DNA from: Bugula neritina
Lineage: Eukaryota > Bryozoa > Gymnolaemata > Cheilostomatida > Bugulidae
Length of the DNA stretch: 64,000 nt
Direction of reading: 5' to 3'
Assembly: GCA_964035545.1 (NCBI GenBank)
Contig: OZ037765.1
Coordinates: forward strand, 4,091,698 to 4,155,697
Part shown: positions 30,625 through 42,600 of the stretch, piece after piece
Numbering within the stretch: the first letter of the stretch is position 1
Layout: the number at the start of each line of letters is the position of its first letter
Notes under the pieces: generated by a model
Database searches by the model: none
What the model was told of the DNA's origin: nothing
What the model saw: the letters and a program-made list of their open reading frames with translations, nothing else
Position numbers and translations under genes: made by a program

Positions 30625-33600
30625 GTGAGTGACTTCTTGATTATTATTTCAGCTACAGTTCAATAGTTTCTATCTGTTGCTTTAATTAAATGTGCAAATG
30701 CATATTTTAATGTAGTTGACTGTATTCAGCACAGCATTCTATATGTAAAAGCTGATGCTAATATAAGTTCCTATGTCAAATAAACTGCCTTCATTGATAG
30801 CCTTACATGACTGGCATCATAAATTTGCTGGCTGATATTACATGCAGCTACCTGTTATAGACATTGCTGCTAGTCTCCCTGTAATACAAAAATGTCTCAA
30901 ACTTCCTCTTACTATTCATTATACTATTGTTTGTTTAGTAAATGGCACACTTGGTCTACCCTTTGTTGAATGTATTTCAGCATACACTCAATCCTTTCAT
31001 TTGCTAACACGAAGTGTGCATTTGCTAGTGTGCTGCTCTCTTTCAATCTATTTAAAAACATACCCATTGTAAAGGCTGTCAAAAGCTTTTGTTGGGCTTA
31101 TACAAAAGTAAGAATATTTTCAAATTGATAGCCCAGTCATGTTTTCTGAGAGTAGAATATAACGCCTAGTAAGAAATCTGTGGTTTGTTTGGTAAATGTT
31201 TGTGAAAAACACACATATAGCTAATTTTAACACTAAACTTTCCTATTTGCAGAAATCTATTAGTAATTTGAGTTTATATTTTTTGTTGTAAATTGGGCTA
31301 ATGAGTTACTAACATCAGTTAACTAAGATATCCTACAGTCTATGTATAATTTTACTGTTTTATTTAGTTGGTTTTTCATTTGAGTCAATGTTTTTTTTAT
31401 TAATGCTACCTTCATTGGCCAGTACATGCATGTAAGCAGTTAAGCACACTTAAATGTTTGTCAGAAGATATAATAATATAGCTAACTGTATACTAGTAAT
31501 GCTATGCTACTTGTTTTGTTTTTGTTTTATTAAAACCTGCCTTTGCATACTTTTTCAGCTTTAACCTGTGACTGGACATCAGGTGTGGGTAGACTAGATC
31601 CTTACATCACATCTGGTAGTATAAAGACTCTCTCTGTAAACAGTGAAGATGAGTGTAGAACTCAGTGTATGCAGCAGACATCATTTATCTGTGCCTCAAT
31701 AAACTACAGAACCAATGATGGAAACTGTGAACTGTTAGCAGAGAATACTCAGACTGCTATTATTAGTAGTTCTGGTAGTCAGTGGAGATACTCTGTTAGA
31801 CCAGACTGTGCTGGTGAGTATAGAATAACATCCCGATCTCAAATGCAAGGGGTACTCGAGAAATATCTAAGGAAGACTTCATCTATTCCCAATAAATTCT
31901 CTATTAGGTCATAATCAGTAATTTATATATACAATCCAGGGTTGGGGTCAATTACATGTAAATGTAATTAATTACAATTACAATTACATGAAGATTTGTC
32001 AATTACAATTACAATTACAATTACATGGCAATGTAATTAATTACAATTACAATTACTTTTGTTCTCGCAAGGAATAAATAGAAGTTACTTCTAGGGTCCA
32101 ACTACCAGCGGCAATGGTGAACCTCTTTTGTTTTCTACAGTGATACTATTATGTCATTCCATACCAAATCAACCAACTTCCAAGGGGTCCCACATCTTTG
32201 TGTCTCAGATTTTGCTCATATTTACACTAAATGGACCTACACATGTTCAGATTACCATTCGTGAATATTTCTGGCCTGACACAAAAATATTTTGAGAAAT
32301 TACTACTTTGGTGAACAAAGGTTGGAAAATATTTTGAGGAAAATTTGTGATTTATACTTTTAGACCAATTTATATGTAATTCAAAATTTGATTAGGGGAG
32401 TATTTGAAATTTTTCAAAATTTACAAAGATTTGTTCATATTCAATGACTTTGCATATATGCACACAAAGTATTCTGTAGTATGTGTTGCTACTAGTGCAA
32501 ATTGATAGGTATTATCAAATCACACAGCAAATTTTAAGGCTTGGTCTAGAAAATTGATCGAGATATAGACGTTTATAGATTAGTCTAAAAGTAGAAATCA
32601 CAAATTTTTCTCAAAATGTTTCTCAACTTTTGTCCACAAAAGTAGTCAGTTCTCAAAAAAAATTTGTGTCAGGTCAGAAATACTGAAGAAGAGTACTTGA
32701 GGCATGTGTAGGTCTATTTGGTGTAAACATGAACAAAATCTGAGACGAAAATAGACGCGGGCAATTCGGTGAGCTGGCATGGAATGACCCTACTATATTG
32801 ACCTAACTATCTGAACTTGTTATTTAACAGCAGGCATTGTAGAAAAAAAAGGAGTTTTTTAAGATTTAAAAGTTTGAAGTAATTGACATGTAATTATAAA
32901 GTAATTGTAAAAATCAATTACATTAGATATGTAATTAATTACAATTACAATTACAATTACATTTTTAAACCTCAATTACAAATTACATTCAGTTACTTGA
33001 AAAAATGTAATTAATTACAGCCAATTACAATTACAAATTACAATTACCCCAACCCTGATACAATCTACTATGCGATATACATTGATGCTATACTACAATG
33101 TGTTGAATGAGTAATTGTTACTTAAAATTCTAGGATATATTAATAATATACACAGTCTAAATAGTTTTAGAACCAGTGCTCTAGTTTATATAGATAGTAG
33201 AATATGAATTGTGGGTATTCTGTATTTTCTTAGTATTTAATTTCTATAGATCACTTGCATTTCTTTTAGAAGTGCAGATTTTGTGTGCTGTTTCTAAGGA
33301 ATGCAGGAGTTGTTTTCTACTGTTGATATACTATTTCTTTTATTTGACTGATCATTATGAGATGAACTTTGCTTCTATTTACAAGTTCCTATATCTAATC
33401 TCAATCAGTTAGTAAGGTAGAGAAAGTATAACCCTAGTGTGTGCAAGTGCAAATATTAGTGATCGAAAATTAGTTCCAGCCAATCTCAAGAAAATCAAGC
33501 CTAACATTTTTAGAAAGGTTACACAGTAGTTGTGATGTTAAAGAGCTACTATCATTAATTTTTCTCTGTATCCTTCTGGGTTAAAAATTTAATTATTTGC

Positions 33601-36600
33601 AGTCTGTCTCTTGAAATCCAACACATCACATTTCATAACTAAACATTTGCCTTAAGAAATCTCTTGATATCGTTATAATATTATGCTAACTTTATTTCTA
33701 GGAATTAGCTCTAAGAATGTGCCAAACAAAAACTATATATACACGTTTATACGTGTTTTTCAAGTCCCACCTTCTCTAAAATATAAATTTCTTATTTAGT
33801 TATTTTGTAAACAATACGCCTTCAAGTCTAACTTTTTAAACATAATTCTTCATTAATGTTATTTCACCAGGACTAGCTATTTAATAGAAGAATTTGTATG
33901 GTGATTTCTATAGCTGCCAAAGTTATGTAGTTTTATTTTAATAACAATTTATTTGTCTCTATAAGCTTGAATATTGTATTTCACAGGAATATGGCAGCCA
34001 TGGACAGCTACTAAAGGTTACTATCTAAGCTATGGAATACAAAAGTACAGCCATATAAGTACATCTGACCTCAGAGACTGTATGAGTTTCTGTTTACAAG
34101 ATGAAGACATCAGTTATAACTGTAGTTCTATAGTGAAGGAAGTGAGTGGAGATCTATGTGAGATTATTAACAAGAGATCAGATGATACTGGAGTGACATC
34201 AGATAAGCATACAGGCTACCAGTACTTTAACCTCCCTTTCTGGTATTCAGGTATGAGAGAAACTTTTGATCTTTATTGAAACTTTTGAGATATGGGCCTC
34301 TCTTTTGTATATTTTAGCCACTAATTAGTTTATTGTTTTATGTTACAATATCCACAAGTTATGTTTTCTTATCATTACCATATAACTAAAAGTGGTATAA
34401 TGAAGCTTTATATCTATATAATATGCTGAAAATACATGGAGAGGAGTAATTGTTTTTCACCTAATGAACTTGAATACAGTATTATTATTATCAACTGCAT
34501 ATCCTACCACTAAATACACTTACCCCCTATTCACACTTACCGTATCGTACGCCGTAACAGCAAATTTCAGCCATTCTTAATGTGTCTGGGCTGAAGTTTT
34601 CAAAGTCCGCTATTAGGTACGATCTTTGACACTTCATTGGACAATTATATCCAATGAATTAACGCAAAAGTTTTTCTGTCCGTCGCAACTCATTTGAATC
34701 AAGCACTGCTTGATCTTACCGTACGGCAACACTGTACAGGAAGCTCAGACATTTGTAAAAATGGCTGATATTTGCTGTTACGGCGTACGATACGGTAAGT
34801 GTGAATAGGGGGTAAGCCTTGGGTCACACGGTGCGTATTTTCGCATGCGAAAATTGAAATCACAAGCAGCAAAGGTGTCCACTGTAGCGTCAGTGATGCG
34901 TGATAAATAGACCTTTCATTTTTAAATCGCACTCGCTTTCAATAAAACCCAATTTATGCCCATGACACACTATACAGTCGAAACTCGACAGTGACGGCCA
35001 TTTTGAAGCTGCTCGCGCATACCTTCAACGTCACGTCCTACTTTTTGCTGGTCACACTACAGTTCACTACAAGCTAACTGTCTCTAGCCCCGCAGTAAAA
35101 TTTTAACCAATAGGAATGCCATAACTCAGTTTCTGCAGTATCCACAGTAACCAACAATCAAATTTAGCGCAATTTATTGGGAATTACTAGCATAACTTAA
35201 TAAGATTTACTAGTTATTTTCATTCTAATTTACTAGCTTCACTTATTCAAAATTACTAGCTTTATTGTGGTGGCTCGTGGAGCTACCAGCAGCACAGCAT
35301 ACAGGGTCGCGTAATTGACCTGGAACAATTGATAGCCAATTAGCGGGTTTGATAGTTAGCAGCAATAATAGTTTTCCCGCTGTTAGTCAGTCGAAGTTAG
35401 AGTGCTGAATAGTCTAGATGTGTAAATTGTCCGATGTCTTTGTATCGTTTTTGTAATGTATTATTGTGTTTAAAATATATACTCGTTCACTCGACTTATC
35501 CTGGTGCAGTTCTATAGCAAGTAATTAGACTCTCTGGATTGCATATCGACCCTAATACTGGAAATCATAACAGTGGTGGCAGCGGTGGGATAGTGCATCC
35601 AAGATGGAGACTGAAAATGCTGGAACGCAACCACCGGCAATAGAAGGTGAGCGTAGAGACAATGCTGTAGAGACAATGCCTGTTAACCATGTAGTAGAAG
35701 AGCGAAGGTTCCGCGAGAACTAACTGAAGACCGCTACCGGTTAAAGGCGCCCACCTTCACGGGCGAAGAGGAGGTGGAACAATTTATCCAAGAGTTTAGC
35801 GACGTAATGGACGTCGCCCAGTGGCCCCCTAGGGTGGCCCTGCTGAAGCTTAGAATGGCATTGATGGACAAAGCCAAGCCTTATGGGCTGGGCGTAGACA
35901 TTGATAATATCTTTGCTTCTCTGCGGGCCCGCTTCGGCCTCTCTGCTACAGATGCCAGGGCCCGATCGCAGAGGTTGCGGCGTGATCTCCGCACCCCACT
36001 GCGGAAGCACGCCGCCGCGGTCATGAAGCTGGCACAGATCGCATACAGCGACTTGCCCCCAGTCAACCGCGAGAGGTATACCCTCGACGCTTTCATAGCA
36101 TCTGTCGACGATTTGGGTCTCCACCACCAGTTTCTAGCTAGGGGAGTCACTACCGTTGAAGATGCTCTGACTGAGGGGGAAGCTTACCTCCTAGCTAATC
36201 AAATGCATAAAAGTCGCGGGAGCTTCCGTCAAGTGAAGGTAGACCGCGCGGACACGGCCGCGGGACGAGAGGAGGAAATCTCCGCCACGGCTGCCGTGTC
36301 CCAGTTAGCGACGGCATCGAAAGTCACTCAACTGACAGACATGCTGGCCAAACTGATAGCAACGCTGACACCCCAAACCCCCGTAGGTACCACCGCTGAG
36401 CCCGTACGGCCACCGGCGCCACCACAGGGAGAAACAGTCAGTTTTTGCTGGGAATGCGGAAACCAAGGACATTTCCGCCGATACTGTCCCTTCCTAACTC
36501 CGGGGTTAAACTACCGCGGCCCGCAGATGTTCCCACCTCCTGCGGGCCGACGATGAAACCTCCAGGGAAGAAGAAACGCAGGTCACCCAGACGGGCACCG

Positions 36601-39600
36601 CGTACTGGCAACCGACAGTGGCAACAGCCACGACGGACCAGCAAGGGGCTCCGCCCCGCCGCTACCTTTTCCATGCCCCTCCACAATCGATTCGAAGGGC
36701 TACCACCCCAAAAATATGGATGGGAGCCAACAAAGGTAGCCGGAAATCTAGCCTCGGCACCTCCGAGGCCTACTTACCACCATCCCAAGAGACCTCCTTC
36801 GCGACCCAAAGCGAGGGAGGTACTCCCTGCGAGAGTAAGGCCTGAAGAGAGAGTTCAGGTGCAGCCCCATGGGAACAGCTATTTCTTGCCCGGTAAACTG
36901 GAAGGCAAAGCTGTTACTTTCCTCATTGATTCGGGCTGTACCACGAACCTCTTAAGCCGCCAACTCTTCGACACCCTCAGTGCTAGGGTCAGGGGCGAGA
37001 TGGAATCATACGAGGGGGAGTATGGCACCCTAGCTGACGGGTCGTGCCTTCCCTTCTATGGTATAATTGAGCTGACGGGACGAGTCCGTGATCAAACGAT
37101 CCAAGAGACGTTCATCGTCAGTCAGCTCAAGGAGGACGCCATCCTCGGGATGCCATTCCTAAAACGGCACGGATGTCACATCAATTTTAGTAGATCTGCG
37201 ATGATGATGTCCAGGCGAGAACTCGCCTGCGCCGTCAAGTTCGGCCGCCCCTTAGTGGGAGGTGTGCAGGTGGTACGCAACCGTACCATACCAGGCCGCT
37301 CCCGGACTACCATTCACTGCAGGGTGAACAATAGCCGGATCTCTGGACTCGGGGTAGTTGAAGGCGCGCACGAAAAGATCCAACTTGCCAGCAGTCTGAA
37401 TCACCTGAGGAGATCTTAGTGCAGTGCGTCAACCCCTTTACCGAGTCTGTCAAGCTTCCGGCTGGGTCTATGCTGGGCCGTTTTCACTCTGTTCAGGAGG
37501 AGGACGTAGGCCCGTCGCTCGGCGATGAGACGGAGGCATTCCCTCGGTGCCCTACTCAAGGGCGAGGGACCGTCCCAGCACATCTCCGGGAGTTGTATGA
37601 CACAGCCTGTGGCGGCTGCGCGAGTAACAAAGAACGCCAAGCCATGGCGAAGTTACTACGCGACTACGGTGATGTGTTCAGCAGCGGAGATCATGACGTG
37701 GGGCTGACTGGAGTTGTCAGACACGAAATACCGCTGACTGCAGGGACAGTCCCTGTCCGGCAACCCACACGTAGGCTGGGGCCGGAGAAGGAGAAAGAGG
37801 TTAGCCGACAAGTACGGGATCTCCTGGACCGGGGACTGATAGAGCCCGCCCATAGTGCGTGGAGCTCGCCGGTCGTACTGGTCCGGAAGAAAGACGGCAG
37901 TTGGCGGTTCTGTGTGGACTACCGCAAACTCAATAACGTAACCATACAGGACGCCTACCCCCTACCTCGTATTGACGAGTCACTGGACGCCCTAGCCGGC
38001 AGCAAGTACTTCAGTACGTTAGACTTGCTGAGTGGCTATTGGCAAGTTCCTCTGAGTCCCGACGCCCAGGAGAAAGCGGCGTTTATCACACGGGACGGTT
38101 TGTGGAAGTGGAAGGTGTTGTCGTTCGGGTTAACCTCCGCCCCAGCCACCTTCCAGAGTTTGATGGAGCAAGTCCTCAGCGGGCTCCATTGGAAGACACT
38201 GCTGATCTACCTCGATGATGTCATCGTGATCTCCCCAGACTTCGAGACGCATGTCAGTCGTCTGCAGAAGGTCTTTGAGAGACTCCGAGGTGCCGGTCTT
38301 GAGCTCAAACCTTCCAAGTGCGCTCTATTGCAGCCAGAGGTTAAGTACCTAGGGCACGTTTTCGGTCGAAACGGCGTGGCAACGGATCCCGAGAAGGTAC
38401 GGGCAATAGAAGACTGGGTCACCCCCCAAGACTTGACCGGACTCCGGGCTTTCTTGGGGCTGGTAGGGTATTACAGACAATACATACCAGACTTTGCGGG
38501 CATGGCACAGCCGTTAAACCGGCTCACCGCAAAGGGAGTGACGTGGCAGTGGAGCGTTCGACCACCTCAAGGGCTGCCTACTAACGGCGCCCATCTTGGC
38601 CTACCCAGACCCCACTCTAGAGTACATCCTCGACACTGACGCCAGTGACCAAAATGTTGGCGCTGTGCTGTCTCAAGTGCAGGAAGGCCGAGAAGTAGTA
38701 GTAGCCTACTACAGCAAGTCTCTCTCACCCACTGAACGAAATTACTGCACTACCCGCAAGGAGCTGCTGGCAGTAATCAAGTCAGTGAAGCACTTCAGAC
38801 CATACCTATATGGCAGGAAGTTCCGGCTGCGTACGGATCATGCCTCGCTGATCTGGTTGTGCAAGAGAGCGGAGCCCTCTAGTCAGGTCGCCCTGTGGCT
38901 CGAAATCCTAGCTGAATTCTCATACCGGATCGAACATCGACCGGGCAAGAGACACAGCAATGCGGATGGTTTGAGTTGCCGACCTGATGGAGGTTGCAAA
39001 CAGTATCTCCACATTGAGAGGAGAGATGGAGGTCCCCCGCGATGTGAGTTGGAGACGCTGGCTCACCACGGAGCACCGTTTGACTGGGACCAGGGTCAAC
39101 TCAGACAGGAGGTTGACGATTCCCCGGAGGTTGTACAAAACCTCCGCGCCAACCCTGTACTGGCCGATAATGTCCGAGAGCTGAGGAAGCTCCAAGAAGA
39201 GCTGCCTGGAGTCGTGGCAGACATATATCGGGCCAAGAAGGAAGGGCGACGACCCAGCGGGGAACGCATACGACAGGGATGCGCCGAGTTCCGGCTATAC
39301 TGTCAGCGTTGGGACTCGCTGCGGATCGGGCAAGATGGTTTACTAACCATCTCTCTAGCCGCCAGCGGCAGACACCCCGAGAGGAGGAGGGTAGTCTGCC
39401 CCACTGCCATCCGCCGTGAGTTGATTTGGGATACTCACAAACAGGCCCACGCAGGGGTCAAGAGAGTGATATCCAAATTACGACTCCGGTGGTATTGGCC
39501 ACAAATGGAGCGTGACGTCCGACTCAGAGTCAAACAGTGTGAGATCTGCCAGGCCAGTAAGCATAGCCGTCTCCCTGGTGAAGCGGGACGGCGTAGGCTA

Positions 39601-42600
39601 TATGCTGGAAGGCCCTGGCAAGTAGTCGCTGTAGACCTGGTCGGACCCATGCCCCTGACCCCCAGAGGCAATAGTTGGATATTAGTATTAACCGACCACT
39701 TTACTAGGTGGGCGAATGCTCTGGCTATCCCAGATGCGTCAGCCCCGACAGTGGCCAAGGTACTAGACCAACACGTATTCTGTTATTTCGGTCTCCCCGA
39801 GCAGATACACTCTGATCAAGGCGCTCAATTCCAGTCTCAACTGATGAGCGACCTTTGCCGCCTCTGGGGAGTAAATCAGAGCAGGACCACCCCCTATCAC
39901 CCACAAGGTAATGGGGTGGTGGAGCGCAACAACCGGATGCTAGGTGATGCGCTCCGGAGTCTCCTCCTTGGACGCAGTCAAAAGGAATGGGACACGGTAC
40001 TGCCGCAGGTCATGCGCGCATACCGTAGCACCCCACACACCAGTACTGGTGAGACCCCAAACCTCTTGATTCCGGGAGAGACCCGGGTACCTGACCATCT
40101 CACCTACCACGTTCCAGAGCTAGACAACTCGGTTCACGAGTATGCCAGTGAACTAGTGGAACGGATGAAGGCCGCACACGATATACTGCGCGAACAGCAG
40201 TGGAAGGTGCGGCACGAAGATTCTGAGGAACCACCTCCCTACCAAACGGGAGATAAGGTGTGGATGGTCAATTACCGTAGGCGTCGCGGACAGGCTGACA
40301 AATTAAAGCCTAAGTTCGTGGGACCCTACGTGATTGTCGAGGCTATGCCCAACCATACGTACAAGATTGAGCGCTCAGGACAGGTGTCTATCTAGAATGA
40401 GTCTCGCTTGAAGCCGTATTGGGCTAGCCCCGACGCAGTGGAAGAAGCCCCCCCGTTGTTGGAGCCCAGGAGGCAGACAACAACACGCGGGCGACGGCGG
40501 CATGGACCTGAATATGAAGTGGTCATACCGCGGGAGGAAAACTTGGTGAGAGAAGAGCGACAGCTTTTGCCAACAGAAGGGTGTCCGCCGCCACCAAGTC
40601 TAACTCCATCACTTCCAGAAATCGGGCCGGTTCTGGAAGTGCAAACCCCTACGGAGGGAGGGGCTCCATCCGGAGAACAAGAAGAAGTGACCGCCAACGG
40701 TGAAGTAGAGACGCCATTAGAGGCCCCTGCTAACGAACCGGCGAGCGTGTCACCTTCCCTAGAAAGGGGACAGCGAACGAGGCAACCCCCCGCATATTTG
40801 AAGGACTTCGTATGCGACTGCGTTAAAAGCGGCGCATATGAAAGTCTAGGGGAAAACCGTATGAGAAAAGTATCGAGCAAATGTGGGAGTTGTCAACACC
40901 ACGGAAATATCAACTGTTGTATCGGCGGAAATAGAAACAAAATTCATCCGCCGGGTGCACAAAGTCTTAATCACGCACCCCAACCACGTTGCTCGATCTT
41001 TTCATACGCTGATGCAGTCAGGAGTAGACGTGTTTTTAAGTAGTAGTTCAAACCATTTCACAAATTCAGTATGTCTTACGACAACAGATCATGGGGTGAG
41101 TTAACTATATCTTAATATGGAAACTAGATTGCATCGCTCAGCTCCGACTCACTGAGTCAATTGAGCTGGAGATAGGTTAGTGAAATACCGTAGTAAGAAC
41201 TCAGTTTGACTTAGAGATTTTTTATAATCTCATTGCAATACGTGTTCTATCTGACTATTCACTACCATAAATCTCTACGAGGTAACTGAATTAGGAGTTG
41301 CCAGGCTATTCAAGCCGACAACACGGCAGTGCATTATACTAACGCTGTTGAAACTTTTTCAGATTACACTCGACCCGCTACAACCAGGGTACGGGATAGA
41401 GCACTTCCCGCTCCGCATCCTGAGGAATATGCCAATGGTGACCGGCCCGAGCCACTGCGCCGCCGTTGGCGGTGGGTGTCTCCAGAAACAGAGGAGCAGA
41501 TAGAAACGGCCTGGGGGTCTAGAGGACGGATGCAATGCCAGATCTGTGGCGAAGAATGTGCCTCTCACCGCTCCTTGAAGCTACATGTCAACGCTCATCT
41601 CTTACTCACATTCTGCCCCTGCGGATACAACGATGTCTACCCCTACCCTGTCACCAGACATCGAGCAGAAGGCTTTTCTCTGGAGAGAATTACGTGGTAG
41701 ATGCCCAACTCTACCCAAAATTCCTCACTCTGATAAAACCCCTAGTAAAGAAGGCGATGTTAGCCGTCCTGACCTCGGGGTTCCAACGCGTATTAGACTA
41801 TGCCAGGCAACAATCTCCATTGGTATCCGACCGCCCTCAGATTGCGTACACCCCCGAGGAACTTTCCTACCCCAAAGAAGGAGAAGTCTCCCCTACCATG
41901 ACGAAGAGACGGACCAGGTCTCCCAGTCCCCCTCTGCGCCGCAGACGGACACTGTCCTCAGACCCTGCTCGCCTAGCCACAGTAGAGGAACGTCTCCTCC
42001 GACTACAGGAGGAATTTACCCAGTTAGCACCCGACCTGCTCAATACCACGACGGGGCTCTTCCAACTAAAAGGATCAGTGGGCCGGATTAAACGGAAACT
42101 ACGTGCATGCCAAGGCAAACATCGGCGTGCCCAACATTGACTTTGGTTCTGCTACCCGGAATAATCCACAACTTCGTCCTCTTGGGAGACCCAAGACTAT
42201 CATGCAAATGCTTGACTGCTCGACAGGTCGACTCTTTGTCCAATACTACAGCTAGCCGGTATTCCTCCTCTATAGCTGGCCAATTGTATGTAACTTGCTG
42301 TTATAATGACTCTGTCTGTTATTAGATATCTTTATATGTGTTATGTACTATCTTTTGGTCTACTGATGTATGTGGTTAATGATGAATGTTTTTTTATATC
42401 AGAAAGAGGGCTTTCTGCTGGTGGGGGCGGTGTGGTGGCTCGTGGAGCTACCAGCAGCACAGCATACCGGGTCGCGTAATTGACCCGGAACAATTGATAG
42501 CCAATTAGCGGGTTTGATAGTTAGCAGCAATAATAGTTTTCCCGCTGTTAGTCAGTCGAAGTTAGAGTGCTGAATAGTCTAGATGTCTAAATTGTCAGAT

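Noticed and set aside
30842-31072. 76-codon ORF in gene B intron 1
   Set aside because: No splice context in frame with exon 1, no domain and no support elsewhere.
34699-34932. Minus-strand ORF of 77 codons, with a partner at 54454-54681
   Set aside because: It lies across MITE terminal repeats, so its recurrence reflects the repeat and not a gene.
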